Assembly: GCF_023518235.1 (NCBI RefSeq)
Contig: NZ_CP090424.1
Coordinates: 1 to 42,189 of the forward strand
Length of the DNA: 42,189 nucleotides
Origin: Stenotrophomonas maltophilia
Lineage (GTDB): Bacteria; Pseudomonadota; Gammaproteobacteria; Xanthomonadales; Xanthomonadaceae
Direction of reading: 5' to 3'
The notes under the pieces were generated by a model. The model was not told the origin of the DNA. It worked only from the letters and a program-made list of their open reading frames with translations, and made no database searches. The first letter of the stretch is position 1, and every line of letters begins with the position of its first letter. Position numbers and translations under genes: made by a program. Positions 17,512-29,054 of the stretch are shown piece by piece.

Positions 17512-17762
17512 TGGGTCTCCTTTGGGCCACCTCCACCTGAGCACTACCTGTGCGTCAGGTGACACTTGGTCAACGATTGTGACAACGCGCACATTCGCAC
17601 GCTTAGCAGCCACCATATTCACGAAAATCAATCCGCGCTAGAACCCCCGTTAAATTCACCCCCTTTTCTCAAAATTCTCGCAGCTCAACGCCGAAAGCCT
17701 TTCAAAAGTTATTACCCCTGTTCGGGTGGTTATACATGTATCTAATTGGCGAAAGCACGAAA
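17512..17762 (-). promoter_or_regulatory. Native ald upstream region
   Basis: This is the spacer between the ald start and the hspR terminator. It carries an ACCCC word near 17717 (TTATTACCCCTG), the type bound by RamA, which is known to activate ald. No other gene is seen. Confidence 0.4.
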
Positions 17763-17795
17763 CGGGCACCTCCAAAAGATAAATGGAGGTGCCCG
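17763..17795 (-). terminator. Terminator of the dnaK-grpE-dnaJ-hspR operon
   Basis: A twelve-base stem CGGGCACCTCCA/TGGAGGTGCCCG with a nine-base loop lies 37 bases past the hspR stop. On the minus strand it is followed by TTTCG. Confidence 0.85.
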
Positions 17796-17831
17796 CTTAA
17801 TTGCTAGAAAGTGGCGTCGACAAGCATGTTT

Positions 17832-18271
17832 TTACTTGGAACGCCCCTTGCGGCGTTCCCACATGACCACCGCGGTGGAGCGGGCACGTGCACCAGCTCG
17901 CCACGCGGACGCCCGCTGCGTAATTGATCTTTGAGCTGCTCATTCTCAGCTGTGACCTTACGCAGGGATTCTTTGAGGTTTCGGTTTTCTTCGCCGAGCT
18001 CGATGATCGCCTTGATTCCGGCGAGGTTTACGCCTTCCTCCTGGCTGAGGTGCTGAATTTCTCGGAGTAATTCCACGTCAGCGCGGGAGTAACGGCGACC
18101 GCCTCCGCGAGTGCGTATCGGGGTGACCAAACCCATGCGATCGTAGGTTCGCAAAGTTTGGGCATGCATGCCGGCAAGCTCGGCTGCGACAGAGATAACG
18201 AAGACTTCCCCTTGAAAATCGACACGGTCAAACTGACCTTCATCGTTGGATTTTTTCGGTGTGGATGCCAT
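17832..18271 (-). CDS. hspR: Heat-shock repressor HspR (MerR family), apparent frameshift
   Basis: This MerR-type repressor acts with DnaK as corepressor and binds HAIR sites upstream of dnaK and clpB. The N-terminal helix-turn-helix is clear (VISVAAELAGMHAQTLRTYDRMGLVTP), with the wing RTRGGGRRYSRADVELLREI, then a coiled coil ENRNLKESLRKVTAENEQL. The printed frame derails near 17888. The corrected C-terminus is STAVVMWERRKGRSK with TAA at 17832-17834, about 147 residues. The derailment fits a damaged GCCGC. ATG 18271 has AGGAGGTGACGAAAC upstream. A HAIR-type operator is visible at 22291-22311, so the operon regulates itself. Confidence 0.92.
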
Positions 18272-18302
18272 GTTTCGTCACCTCCTTTCTCAAAGAGAAC
18301 GT

Positions 18303-19484
18303 CTAGCGGTTCTGGCCCGCCCAGTTAGCGCGGGGATCAAAACCTGAATTAGTTTCTGCTTCAGCATATGCGCGGAGAGCTTCCGCAGCGTTGTCATCCA
18401 GATTCTTCGGGACAGAAACCTGGACTGTAACCAGCAGATCACCAGTGGAATCACGTGCTTCGATACCGCGACCGCGTACACGCAAAGTACGACCATCTGG
18501 CGTTCCCGCAGGTAGCTTGAGTTTTACAGGCTTGTTGAGCGTTGGCACAGAAATAGCGCCACCCAAAGCCAGCTCGCTGAAGCTCACGGGAATGGTGATC
18601 AAAATGTTGCTGCCGTCGCGTGTGAACACATCGTCCTTTTTCACGTGGACTTTCACAAAGAGATCGCCCGCTGGTTTGCCATTTGGTCCTGCTTCGCCTT
18701 GGCCTGCAAGACGAACTTTCTGTCCATCTTCCACACCAGTTGGGATACGCACGGTGATGGAACGAGACTTCCGGACGGTGCCTCGGCCGTGGCAGTTATC
18801 GCAAGGATCAGTGATTATTTCACCAGTGCCACCACAGGTTGCACATGGAGCGGAGAATCCGAAAGCACCCTTGTTCTCAGAGGTGAATCCGGTTCCATCA
18901 CAGGTTCCACATTTTGCGGGGTGGCCTGATTTGGAGCCCGATCCGTGGCAGGTGTTGCAGGGCGCATCGCCGGTGAGTTCCACTGGGATGGTCGTGCCTT
19001 TCGCTGCCTCAACAAACGAGAGAGTTATTTCGGTTTGTACATCCGCCCCCGCGTCGGCCTAGCTGACTGGTGAGAACCAGCGCGCGGTTGAAAAGGCCAC
19101 CGAAGATATCGCCCAAACCGCCGTCCGTAGAAAACCCTCCACCTTGTCCTCCTCCGAAGAGGTCTGAGGTGTCGAATCCTCCCGTCGACGTGCGAAACCC
19201 GCCGGGAATCCCGCACCTCCGCTTCCGAATCCTCCGCGGATTCCACCAGAAGCTAGAAGTGCTTTGAGCTCGTCGTATTCTTTTCGTTTCTTGTCATCAC
19301 CAAGTACGTCATATGCCTCAGCTTTTTTGAATCGATCTTCAGCGGCCTTGTCACCTGGATTTTTATCTGGGTGATTTTCCCTGGCGAGCTTGCGGTAAGC
19401 CTTTTTGATCTCATCTTCTGAAGCGGACGAGGAGACCCCCAGGTCTGCGTAATAGTTCTTATTTGCCCATTCGCTGTTGTTCAC
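18303..19484 (-). CDS. dnaJ: Chaperone DnaJ (Hsp40), apparent frameshifts
   Basis: Cochaperone that delivers unfolded proteins to DnaK and stimulates its ATPase. The J domain (residues 8-75) has HPDKNPGDK with the essential HPD. It is followed by a Gly/Phe-rich part, then four CxxCxGxG zinc repeats ([32 protein letters not shown]) and the substrate-binding C-terminal domains. Apparent breaks near 19195 and 19040 separate the three parts. Near 19325 one of two alanines expected in [11 protein letters not shown] is missing without a frame change, again at a likely GCCGC. The start is GTG 19484 after GGAGGGGATGCCCA. The corrected length is about 395 residues. Confidence 0.93.
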
Positions 19485-19573
19485 TGGGCATCCCCTCCTT
19501 CCATGAGTCTTATATGCGGTGAATTGTATGCAATTTCTTAAGTTATCTTGTGTTGCAAGTTTTGTTGTCCGGA

Positions 19574-19623
19574 CACCGGCGGATACCTTTGAGTATTTAT
19601 TACTTCAAGGATATCCGCCGGTG
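19574..19623 (-). terminator. Hairpin between grpE and dnaJ
   Basis: The twelve-base arms CACCGGCGGATA/TATCCGCCGGTG enclose a 26-base loop. It has no T run, so it could act as an attenuator or an RNA processing and stability element that separates levels of dnaK-grpE from dnaJ-hspR. Confidence 0.6.
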
Positions 19624-19688
19624 TTGTTCAAGGAGTTCCATCTGTGGACCGTGGACAACGGCGGAAACCACTAAGAGACTTAGTCTCT

Positions 19689-20345
19689 CTAGCTCTCCTC
19701 TGGATCCCCAATGAGGACCATTGCGGTGCGGATGACGCGGTCGCCGAGGCGGTATCCCTTGCGGAGTACCGTTCCCAGAACCTTGACATCACCCTGTGAG
19801 AGATCCTGTACTGCTTCGTGGATCTCTGGATCGAATGCTTCGCCGATCTCGCCGAAGGATTCCACCTTCAATCCACCCAGGATGTTGATCAGCTTGTCAG
19901 ACAGTGACTTCAGCGGACCTTCGTTAAGGTCACCGTGCTGTTCAGCCAGGTCAAGATCGTCGAGCAACGGCAGAAGTTGGGTAACAACACCTGCGCGTGC
20001 GGTGTCGATGATGCCCTGGCGTTCACGCTCGGTACGTCGACGGTAGTTGGCGTACTCAGCGGTGACTCGCTGCAGATCCTCAGTGCGTTCGGCAAGCTGT
20101 GTTTCTACAGCGGACACTTCACCATCGCCATCCAAATCTGGATCAACATCTGATAGAAGATCATTGATCTCTGCTTCGAGCTCTGGAGAAATTTCTTCCT
20201 CTGAGGCCTGTCCAAATGGAGATTCCTCCGCTTGGCGGGCAGCTGCTTCTTCAGCTGCCTGCTCAGCACGATCAGCAGAGGTTGCCTCTGGATCGGTATT
20301 TTCAGGATCCCCAGGATTGTCGGGCATTCCGTTAGGGGTAGTCAT
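19689..20345 (-). CDS. grpE: Nucleotide exchange factor GrpE
   Basis: GrpE releases ADP from DnaK. The 218-residue frame is intact: an acidic, disordered N-terminus, the long dimer helix ([27 protein letters not shown]) and the C-terminal beta domain with [12 protein letters not shown] and [18 protein letters not shown] 20345 follows the dnaK stop directly (TAAATG), so translation is probably coupled. Confidence 0.96.
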   Translation of the reverse strand: MTTPNGMPDNPGDPENTDPEATSADRAEQAAEEAAARQAEESPFGQASEEEISPELEAEINDLLSDVDPDLDGDGEVSAVETQLAERTEDLQRVTAEYANYRRRTERERQGIIDTARAGVVTQLLPLLDDLDLAEQHGDLNEGPLKSLSDKLINILGGLKVESFGEIGEAFDPEIHEAVQDLSQGDVKVLGTVLRKGYRLGDRVIRTAMVLIGDPEES

Positions 20346-22196
20346 TTACTTCTTGTCCTCACCATTGTCAGCTGCGTCGTCTTCGACAACTTCAGCGTCA
20401 ACAACATTGTCATCTGCAGCGCCTTCTGCACCTGCGTCAGCCTGGGTTGCACCAGCAGCAGCGTCAGCCTCGTAGATAGCCTTACCCATTTCCTGGGACT
20501 CGGTGTTCAGCTTCTCAACTGCAGCCTTGATTGCCTCGAGGTCCTCGCCCTTGAGTGCTTCTTCAACGCCCTTGGCTGCCTCTTCGACCTTTGCCTTGAG
20601 GTCTTCGGAGACCTTCTCGGAGTTCTCTTCAACGAACTTGCGGGTCTGGTAAACCAGGGACTCAGCGTTGTTGCGGACTTCCTGCTCCTCGCGGCTTCTT
20701 GTCCTCATCAGCGTGAGCTTCAGCATCCTTGATCATGCGATCAATTTCATCCTGGGAGAGACCGGAGCCGTCCTGAATGGTGATGGTGTTTTCCTTGCCA
20801 GTACCCTTGTCCTTTGCGGTGACGTGGACGATGCCGTTGGCGTCGATGTCGAAGGACACTCGATCTGTGGGACGCCACGTGGTGCAGGTGCGATCGCGCC
20901 GAGCTCGAAGGATCCGAGCAGCTTGTTGGCGGTTGCGATTTCACGCTCGCCCTGGAAGACCTGGATCTGAACAGAAGGCTGGTTGTCCTCTGCGGTGGTG
21001 AAGGTCTCGGAACGCTTGGTAGGGATGGTGGTGTTGCGCTCGATGAGCTTGGTCATCACGCCACCCTTGGTCTCAATGCCGAGGGACAGTGGGGTGACGT
21101 CAAGAAGAAGAACATCCTTGACCTCATGCCGGAGAACACCGGCCTGAAGTGCTGCACCAACTGCAACAACCTCATCTGGGTTAACACCCTTGTTTGGCTC
21201 ACGTCCACCGGTCAGTTCCTTGACCAGTTCGGTAACAGCAGGCATACGGGTGGAACCACCGACGAGAACAACGTGGTCGATCTCCGAGACGGACACGCCA
21301 GCGTCCTTAACAACCTGGTTGAAAGGAGTCTTGGTGCGGGCCAGGAGGTCCTGGGTGATGCGCTGGAACTCGGCACGGGAAAGGGTCTCATCCAAGAACA
21401 GTGGGTTCTTGTCTGCATCAACAGTGATGTAAGGAAGGTTGATGTTTGCACTCTGGGAAGAGGACAGCTCGATCTTTGCCTTCTCAGCTGCCTCACGCAG
21501 ACGCTGCAGGGCCATCTTGTCCTTGGTCAGGTCAATGCCGTTGGAGGACTGGAACTTCTCTACCAGCCAGTCAACGATACGCTGATCCCAGTCGTCGCCA
21601 CCGAGCTCGTTATCGCCGGAGGTTGCGCGAACCTCAACAACACCGTCGCCGATCTCTAGGAGGGAGACGTCGAAGGTGCTCACCGAGGTCGAATACCAGA
21701 ATGGTCTGCTCCTGCTCGCCCTTCTCAAGGCCGTATGCAAGTGCAGCCGCGGTTGGCTCGTTAACAATACGCAGAACGTTAAGGCCTGCGATCTGACCAG
21801 CTTCCTTGGTTGCCTGGCGCTGTGAGTCCTCGAAGTATGCAGGAACGGTAATAACAGCATCAGTGACGTCCTCGCCCAGGTATGCTTCAGCGTCGCGCTT
21901 CAGCTTCATCAGGGTACGAGCCGAGATTTCCTGTGAGGTGTAGTTCTTGTCATCGATAGCAACGGACCAGTCGGTGCCGATGTGGCGCTTGACGGAGCGA
22001 ATGGTGCGGTCAACGTTGGTGACCGCCTGGTTCTTAGCGGACTGGCCGACTAGAACTTCACCGTTCTTTGCGAATGCAACGACGGAAGGGGTGGTGCGTG
22101 AGCCTTCTGCGTTTGCGATAACTACTGGCTCATGCCTTCAAGTACGGAAACCACAGAGTTGGTGGTTCCAAGGTCAATTCCTACTGCACGTCCCAT
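20346..22196 (-). CDS. dnaK: Chaperone DnaK (Hsp70), apparent frameshifts
   Basis: ATP-driven folding chaperone. The N-terminal motif [20 protein letters not shown], the phosphate-2 loop around [16 protein letters not shown] and the substrate domain [15 protein letters not shown] are present, and the acidic tail ends NGEDKK. The corrected length is about 617 residues. At least four breaks are seen, near 22131 (CATGCC for CGCCGCC), 21678 (GTGCTCACC for GTGCCGCCACC), 20866 and 20695 (loss inside GCGGCG). At 21125 CTCATGCCGG for CTCGCCGCGG gives a false Arg-His-Glu instead of Arg-Gly-Glu without a frame change. An essential chaperone cannot be this damaged, which argues for sequencing error. ATG 22196 has AGGAGG upstream. 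It is first in the HspR-controlled operon. Confidence 0.96.
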
Positions 22197-22534
22197 AATG
22201 GTGCCTCCTGTTTTAGGTGATTTTAGTACTGTCCACGGCTTGAGCTTTGACTTGCTTCCCACCGACTTTCGCCGGTAAGAAAAACTCCTCATTGAGCCTG
22301 CCTGACTCAAGCTTACATATATAGCAACGGTAAATGCCACAAAGTTGTTCCAACTAGACTCAACTTTCTTAATTTACGCAGGTCAAAGCGCTTCACTTGA
22401 GAAAAATCCGGGTTTACCCCTAATTTTCAACCACCCAATCAGGGAAGATAAGAGCTGTTTTCAACAGGTCCCACTCAACTTTGACACCAAGTCTCACGCA
22501 AAATTAACAGCCATAAACTTTAGAAGGACACCCT
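22197..22534. promoter_or_regulatory. Divergent promoter region of dnaK and the PerM-like gene
   Basis: This region holds the HAIR operator, a TATATAT box on the minus strand at 22317-22323 that is a good -10 candidate for dnaK, and an AGAAGGA ribosome site at about 22521 for the rightward gene. No small gene is seen. Confidence 0.6.
22291..22311 (-). promoter_or_regulatory. HAIR operator (HspR binding site)
   Basis: On the minus strand CTTGAGT-N7-GCTCAAT matches the HspR-associated inverted repeat CTTGAGT-N7-ACTCAAG in 12 of 14 positions. It lies just downstream of the presumed -10 of dnaK. Confidence 0.85.
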
Positions 22535-23962
22535 GTGTCCCACACCTGTGGCATAGTGATTTTTGTGAGCACAGAATCAGGAAACACCCCAAAAAGGGAT
22601 GATGCAAAAAGCACCATCCCTCCGAAAGATTTGCCTGACACCGTCTTAGACGCGATTGAAGGCAATTTTGAGCCACCGCTAAATACCCAGAAGTCGGCGG
22701 TTCCCCCTAATGCCGAAGCAACTGTCGAGGCTGATTCTGAAGGAACTACCGACCGCTCTGTCATTTTGGGCAGGGACGGTAGCTGGCTGTCCGGATGGGC
22801 ATTGCGCTTCATCGTGCTGGTTATCGCCGGCGTCATTGCACTTCGTATGCTGGGCTTCATCTGGGTTGGCATCCTCCCAGTCGTCCTCGCACTTCTAGTC
22901 TGCACCGTGCTATGGCCACCAGTGAAATGGCTGCGCGAGCATAAGATTCCCGAGCGCTCGCCGTTGTCATCACAATTTTGGGTTTCTTCGCCCTCATCGG
23001 CGGAGTTTTTGCAGCCATCGCGCCAAGCGTGTCTTCCCAGACAAAGCAAGTGGTAGACCAAGCAACTGTTGGTATCGAAGATCTAATGGATTGGGTTCAG
23101 GGCCCACCTTTTAACTTAGATATCTCACAGTTTGAAGGCGCGCTCAATGACCTAACATCCATGCTGCAATCACAGTCTTCCACCATTGCTTCTGGTGTGT
23201 TCTCTGGACTGTCAACGGCATCATCCATCGTTGTCACACTAGCAGTGATGCTGGTGTTGACCTTCTTCTTCCTCAAAGACGGTCCTCGTTTCCTGCCATG
23301 GATGCGGCTTCACTGGTGAAAACGCAGGTTGGCACCTCACAGAAGTCCTGACCCGTACCTGGAATACCTTGGCCGGATTCATCCGTGCTCAGGCATTGGT
23401 GTCCATGGTTGACGCAATATTCATTGGTATCGGATTGCTGCTTCTTGGCGTCCCAATGGCCCTCGCGCTCGCGGTCATCACATTCTTCGCGGGCTTCATC
23501 CCCATCGTCGGTGCGGTGTCTGCAGGCGCCCTGGCTGTCATCATCGCGCTAGTTACCAACGGCGTGACCAATGCGCTTTTGGTACTTGTATTGATCCTGG
23601 CGGTTCAGCAGATCGAGGGCAATATCTTGTCCCCATTCCTGCAGTCCAAGGCTATGAACCTGCACGCAGCGGTTGTTTTGCTATCCGTCACCGTCGGCTC
23701 CACCATGTTCGGCATCATCGGCGCATTCTTGGCTGTTCCAGTAGCCGCGACGTTGGCTGTCTGGGTGCGCTACCACTCTGAAATGGTTGCTTTGCGCGCC
23801 GGTGAGATCACCAGTGATGACATTGAGATCGCCACGACGAAAGGTTCCCCAACCAGCCTCAATGGCCAAGAAACCCTTGCTGCCATTCGAAGCAGATTCG
23901 CCATCCTTGGCCGCAAGAAGCCGACATCTGCCACTGCAGAAAAAGCAGACTCAGAAAGCTAG
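22535..23962 (+). CDS. AI-2E/PerM-type membrane permease, apparent frameshifts
   Basis: The product has about 476 residues. A hydrophilic N-terminal tail of about 85 residues is followed by paired helices (IVLVIAGVIALRMLGF, ILPVVLALLVCTVLW), a long extracellular or cytosolic stretch, and the C-terminal helices with the family segment FIPIVGAVSAGALAVIIALV and QQIEGNILSPFLQSKAMNL. This identifies the PerM/AI-2 exporter family (PF01594-type). Members include antiporters and exporters, and AI-2 export should not be assumed. Breaks near 22957 and 23310 both fit lost bases at GCCGC. The start GTG 22535 has AGAAGGA upstream; a later GTG at about 22565 is possible. A good terminator follows. Confidence 0.85.
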
Positions 23963-23977
23963 CCAATAATGCTCACT

Positions 23978-24000
23978 CCCGATGCCAGGCATCGGGTTTT
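23978..24000 (+). terminator. Terminator of the PerM-like gene
   Basis: An eight-base stem CCCGATGC/GCATCGGG with a three-base loop and TTTTG tail. It may also end the convergent nucleosidase transcript. Confidence 0.85.
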
Positions 24001-24001
24001 G

Positions 24002-24561
24002 TTATTTAAACTCCTTCACAGCCTCCGCCAACTGTCGTGCGCCCGCATCGACCGCATCAAACCACGACCCCGAAGCCTCCTCATCCGCGCTGTCACTAAC
24101 CTGCTTCAGCAGCGTAATCGGAACACCAAAATGCTTTGCGACGCCCACCAGCGCCGCGCCCTCCATATCGCAGAGGAGGCCCGGGTGGCCAGGTGGTTGC
24201 GGGTTTCTGAATCTGCAATAAATGAGTTTCCTGTTGCCAAACTCGCTACTGGGAAGTGCCCACTCGTGGCCAAAGTTGAACCATTTGAGCATGGCTTTCC
24301 TGTCATTTCAGCGATTAACTCGCTACTGAAATCATGCTGCAGAACGTATTCGATCTCGTATACGCCAGCCAATCCATCCACCAAAGCTCCCGCCGTACCA
24401 ATATTGACAATTCGGGCAGGAAGCACCTCCCGAGTAGCCAACTCCTTAGTCAAAATCATCGTTGCTGCGGTCGTTCCGATGCCAGTCACCAGCAAGTCGA
24501 TTCCATCTGGAAGATACACCGCTTCCTCAGTTGTGGCGGATACAAAAAGAGTCTCAGTCAT
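24002..24561 (-). CDS. MTA/SAH-type nucleosidase family protein, apparent frameshift
   Basis: This is a purine/uridine phosphorylase superfamily member, closest in pattern to 5'-methylthioadenosine/S-adenosylhomocysteine nucleosidase. Visible marks are IDLLVTGIGTTAATMILT, ARIVNIGTAGALVDGLAG and, after the break near 24180, LLCDMEGAALVGVAKHFGVP. DMEGAA is the ribose-binding and catalytic Glu-Met-Glu region, and SDSADEEASGSW gives the catalytic Asp. The corrected length is about 187 residues, shorter than the usual 230. The frame change falls between ATRAS and LLCDMEGAA. ATG 24561 is the start. Its substrate could also be a different nucleoside. Confidence 0.8.
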
Positions 24562-24632
24562 GGTGACCAAGCATAGAACGACCAAGAGGTTACAGGCTGA
24601 GTTGTTTAATAAAAAACAACTCTGAAACAACT

Positions 24633-25735
24633 TCACCCACGAATTACTTTCTCGATTTCTTCAACAGCAACATCGAGGCGGATGCGTTCTTGTTCAATGC
24701 GGAGCTCACCGTCTGTAATGAGTAGGTCAAGTGCGTCAGATTCAAAATCATGAAGGTTGTCAAAGCTCTCTGCCTTGAATTCTCGGTCGGCAACGCCAAG
24801 GTAGCGCCAGCGGGAGACGGTTTCAGAGTTCATCAGCACGGATTCGGTGTGAGGAACATGGCTGCGGACGCCGTCGAGAATTTTGAAACCGTCCAGGTCA
24901 AGGTCACCCCAGTACAGCAACCGACCATTAGAAAAGTAGGGTCCTCGAACAATGTCTACTGCACGGTAGCCCGCACCCCAAGCAATTGTTACGCCCGGCC
25001 AAGTGGGTAAAGCGAGAAATGAATCGAGGTTTTCCACCATCAGAATTACTTGCGGTTCTTGTAATTCACACAGGTTGGAAAGCGGTACTTCAATGTCTGT
25101 GAGCCCAGCGGGAGCATCTACGGAATGGAAGCGGAGCCGGACGCGAGCTTCGGCGTCACCAAGTCCAAGATCGGCACGACCAGGTTCACCACGTTTGTCG
25201 GCCACTAACGTTTCAATGAGTACGCGGTGGTTTTCGAGCCATTTGGTATGCACGCCTTCAACTGCGACGGCGCGTTTCAGCAGGCCAGAGTTAGGGTGTT
25301 TCAAAAACCAATCCACAACTAACACTGCCTTAGAGAGATCATCGTTAGACAGCGAACGCCACAGCGACACATGTTTCGCCACCACCTCCGCTGTAAAACC
25401 AGACAGCTGTGAAAACCTCTCGTGAAGTGAAGACCATTCATCCTCTACCTGCGCAAACACAACTAATTCCTCAGTCGTGTTCAACGTCAGCCTAACGGGT
25501 ACTTCAGTTTTACCTAAGCCCACAGGAGACCAGTTTCGAATGGCATATTCCACATCATCACGCCCCTCCCATTGGCGGATAAATTCCCTCGTGGCATCAA
25601 TATCGGCGGCTTTAGCTGCCGTCGGTGGTGCAGGGGCAGGCTGAGGCCTGCAAATTCGCCGAGGAGCAGCTCGCTTAAGTGCGCGTGGAAGTATTTTTTG
25701 CTGCGGTGGAGGGCGTCGTCGATAAACAATGGCAT
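24633..25735 (-). CDS. mksG: MksG / JetD nuclease subunit of Wadjet-type plasmid defence, apparent frameshift
   Basis: This is the nuclease of the MksBEFG (Wadjet, JetABCD) system, which removes plasmids by cutting DNA that the SMC complex has extruded. About 368 residues: an N-terminal DUF3322-like domain (RNWSPVGLGKTEVPVRL, LVVDWFLKHPNSGL) and a C-terminal DUF2220/Toprim-like domain. The latter has the acidic motifs LMVENLDSFLALP and LLYWGDLDLDGFKIL (metal-binding Asp pair), the same fold type as topoisomerase VI. One base is missing near 25650 between EFAGL and PAPAPPTAAKAADID. ATG 25735 lies one base after the mksB stop. It is the last gene of the operon. In C. glutamicum this system is known to limit plasmid copy number. 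Confidence 0.88.
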
Positions 25736-25736
25736 G

Positions 25737-28700
25737 TTATTTCTCGATCCTAGAGAAACTGGAATTGCCCTGAATTGCGCCCTGGGCGTTTGGTTTTTCG
25801 GTGTAGCTGACCACGATGGTGGAGCCGACATAATCGCCGAGGGTTTGGATAAGTTTCAGCGGGGTCGCGAGCACCATGTGGAAGCCGAAGCTGTGGAAGA
25901 CGTTCATGGTTTGGCGGGTGAAGGCGGGGTCGGCGCGGTCGAAGGCTTCGTCCAGAATGACGGTGGCGTAGGTGGGATAATGGGCGCCGGGTTCGGCTAG
26001 CTGGTAGCGCAAGGCAGCGGCGAGGCAGAAAAACACCAGCTTCTGGGCTTGTCCGCCTGAAAGTGATGCGGAGTCGACGTAGGTGTTGACGGTTGCGCCG
26101 TCGGAATCGCGCTCGAGGCCGATGAAGCGAACGTGGCGGCGGGTGTCTAGAACGGTGTTGCGCCAGCGGGCGTCGGCGGAGTCGTGGGAGGCGAGTTTGG
26201 AAATGATTTCAGCGATCAGCGCATAACGGGCGAAGGCTTGTTTCTCGGTACTGGTTCCCAGGTCACCGCTGGTAGCGGCATCAAGTTTCTGCTGGAATTC
26301 CCTCACAATCGGACCACTTTGATCACGGATGTCGATGTGCAGGAAGCGACCTTCGTTGAATTCCGACTGCGCCAAGGAGGCGTTGATCGGCTCGATGCGC
26401 CCTCGATTTCCCGGCGCGCATCACGTAGACGCCGCGAGATTTGGCCGAGGTTTCGGGTGGACATCTCGTTCATGAGCCCTAGGAATTTGGCCGTGAATTC
26501 TGCCAAACGATCGCTGCGAAGCTCGCCGAGGCGGTTGATGGCCTCACCAACAAACTCAGGTTCGGCTTGTAAGTCAGCGCGGTTCGCAGGCCACGTTTCA
26601 ATATAGCTGCGCAAAATGCCAACAATTTGGTTTTCACAACGTCGAAGTTCTGCCTCATTGGCATCGATTTGTTTGTCCAGATCCTCGCGCAGCGCAATGG
26701 TCTGCTCATCCACGTTGGCGGCGTGAACCCGGCGGGTGTTGGCAAGAAATAGTTTCTCCACTTCCCGCGCGATTTCTTCAGAAACCTCCGCAACCGGCAG
26801 GCTTTCGAGCCGTTTCAATTCAGTTTCGGCGCGTTTCAGGTTCATCGACGCCACGGTTTCCTCACTCTGAGCTGCGACAAGCAAGTCAGAAACCCTCGCG
26901 AGCGTCTGCTTCGCCTCATCGCGCGGAAAGCTCGGTGGCCTCTGGAGTGTTGTTCAGCTCTTCCAGCAATCGGTCCAGCTCAGCAATCGCCGTCGGCTGA
27001 TTCCACATCAATCTGAGCCCACGACACTTTCAAAATTTCTTGCGAAGCTTGATACTGCCGTTCAAGTTCCCGCAGCTCAGCGCGGTTTGCAGCAATGCGA
27101 TTATCAGCTGCCTGCACAACTGCTTTGCCAGCTTTCACGGTTTCCCGAAGCGTTTCCACCTTGGCATCATTGGTGGAACCCAAACGGTATGTGGAACGAT
27201 CCCCAGCTTTCGGCGATCATCTTTTTCCCAACGCGTCGTCGGATCGCCTGTCTGCTGCGCAAATTTTCGCACACCCAAAATGGTCACGCCCTGATCGCGT
27301 GGCCCCAGCGCCGACAATTCCTCAGGAGTGCGCACGCACCGAATATTAAAACGCTTGCCTAATTCTTGATTTACCCAATCGCGAAACGGCGACTCCACAA
27401 CATCAACTTTTCGGATCAGGGAATCCGCCGGAAAACGCGAGGTTTTGTACTCCCCGTTGTCACCACGCCGTTGAATTTCAGCAGCGCTGCCAAATGTTTG
27501 GCATTTACCCAATCCCGAACCCGTGGCAACAACCCATGAGGAACCAACATTTCCGCAGCAAAACCACCCAAAATGCGCTGCACAACGGGTTCCCATTCCG
27601 CATTATTCGGATCAATCAGCTCACCGGCAAAGGGCATATCCCGCGGGCTCACGCCCAAATCCTGACACAAATTTTCCCGCACCTGCAGCAAACGGTACTC
27701 AATATTACTGCTGCCTTTACTCAAAGAAGACAGCTCTTGATCCGCTTTGAACTCATCAACCGCACGGGTTCGGTCCTCTACATTCCTCTGACCTGCAGAT
27801 TCAAGCGCTTCCCTCGCCGGATACTCATCCACGGTCAGTGCGCAGCGTTGTTGAGCTCCAAAAGCTCCTCCGCCGATTCCGGCGCCGCACCGCCCAGCCC
27901 CTTAACCAATGCGTCCAGACCAGCGCGCGCAGTGCTAATTGTTCTTCGCTTATCGACGGCCCCCTCCCTCTTCGCACTCAAAATTCCATGCTGCGCTCCC
28001 ACAATTTGTTTGACGTTGTCGTGCGCGAGGGTTTCCATTTCGCGGGCACGATCTGTCTCAATTTTGGCGGACTCCACCTTCGACTTCGCCTGCGTTTGCT
28101 CGACAGTAAATTGTCGAACCAGCGTTTCTTGCTCTTCCTTCTTAATGCGATTCCCGACAGTCGGCAGCGCCTTCTTCAGTGCATTGGCATGATCTTTGGA
28201 CTGTTGCGCTTTCTCTCGCCGATTCTTCAGCTGCACCAAAGGATCCAGGGTGTGGATCTGCCGTTTAATATCTTCGACCTGCTCATAAGCACCTTCAAGG
28301 TCTTGGAATTGTTCCACGGCAGTTTTGGCAATGCTGAACGTATCCGGTTCCACCAGCATGTAATCCCGAAATAGATCATCCAAGCTTTGAAGATCTTTCG
28401 CCGACTGCGCGCGGTGCAACAACAGCAAAGCTTCCTCACTGGAGATCCCCAAACGGCTTCTAAACCTGCCGGAGAATACAGAATGCTGCTCGCTAAAGAT
28501 GGCTTCCTTGAAAGCAGCTCTGATCTGGCGTTTATCGATGCCCTCTTTCAGGAAATCCAGCAGCGCATTGATGTCTTGATCAACGGGAAACACACCATAA
28601 TATGAAGAAATATCGGAGGTTAAATTGTGTCCCGATTTCAGATAGAAAATAGCCACCAAGGTGTGCTCGACGCCTTCACCGTTGGAATAAGTCAATCCAA

Positions 28701-29054
28701 CCAGCGAATAGGTTGCGCGGGGACGTAGGTACGTGGAGACAATCTGATCCTGCAGCGGATCCTCCTGCGCACGCCAAGCGCCACGGATATAGGTAACCAA
28801 ACTGCGTCCCTTATTCCGCGGAGTATTAGCCTGTGCGCAGAGTTAAACCTCAGCTTTCCTTGCGGAAGCAATACCGCCGTGATCGCATCAATCAGCGTGG
28901 ATTTTCCTGATCCCGAACCACCGGTAACTAAGATTCCTTCCCTGGTCACAGGAATGTCCACCGTTCCGTGGAAGGTTCCCCAGTTGATCAACTGAATCCG
29001 AGAAAGACGGAACTGACCTGGGTGGATAGGATCTAAAGCTTGTTCGCTGGTCAC
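25737..29054 (-). CDS. mksB: MksB / JetC, SMC-like ATPase of Wadjet-type system, apparent frameshifts
   Basis: An SMC-like motor that extrudes DNA loops. About 1,106 codons. The N-terminal head has Walker A VTGGSGSGKSTLIDAITAV, followed by a long coiled-coil centre with a hinge-like part around GLGGAAPESAEELL and EPVVQRILGGFAAEML. The C-terminal head has signature SLSGGQAQKLVFFCLAAAL and Walker B YATVILDEAFDRAD. At least six apparent breaks occur: near 28838 (SAAQANTPRN restored by GCCGC), 27836 (GCTGCCGCACTG), 27490, 27220, 26985-26930 and 26400. Several fit one lost base at GCCGC. The start is GTG 29054, overlapping the mksE stop by four bases (GTGA). Confidence 0.9.

Noticed and set aside
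20346..22196. dnaK as a true pseudogene or split gene
   Set aside because: It is essential in practice, and the breaks are small indels of the same kind seen in vector DNA of known sequence.
22535..23962. Quorum-signal (AI-2) exporter
   Set aside because: Family membership alone does not show AI-2 transport; many members have other or unknown substrates.
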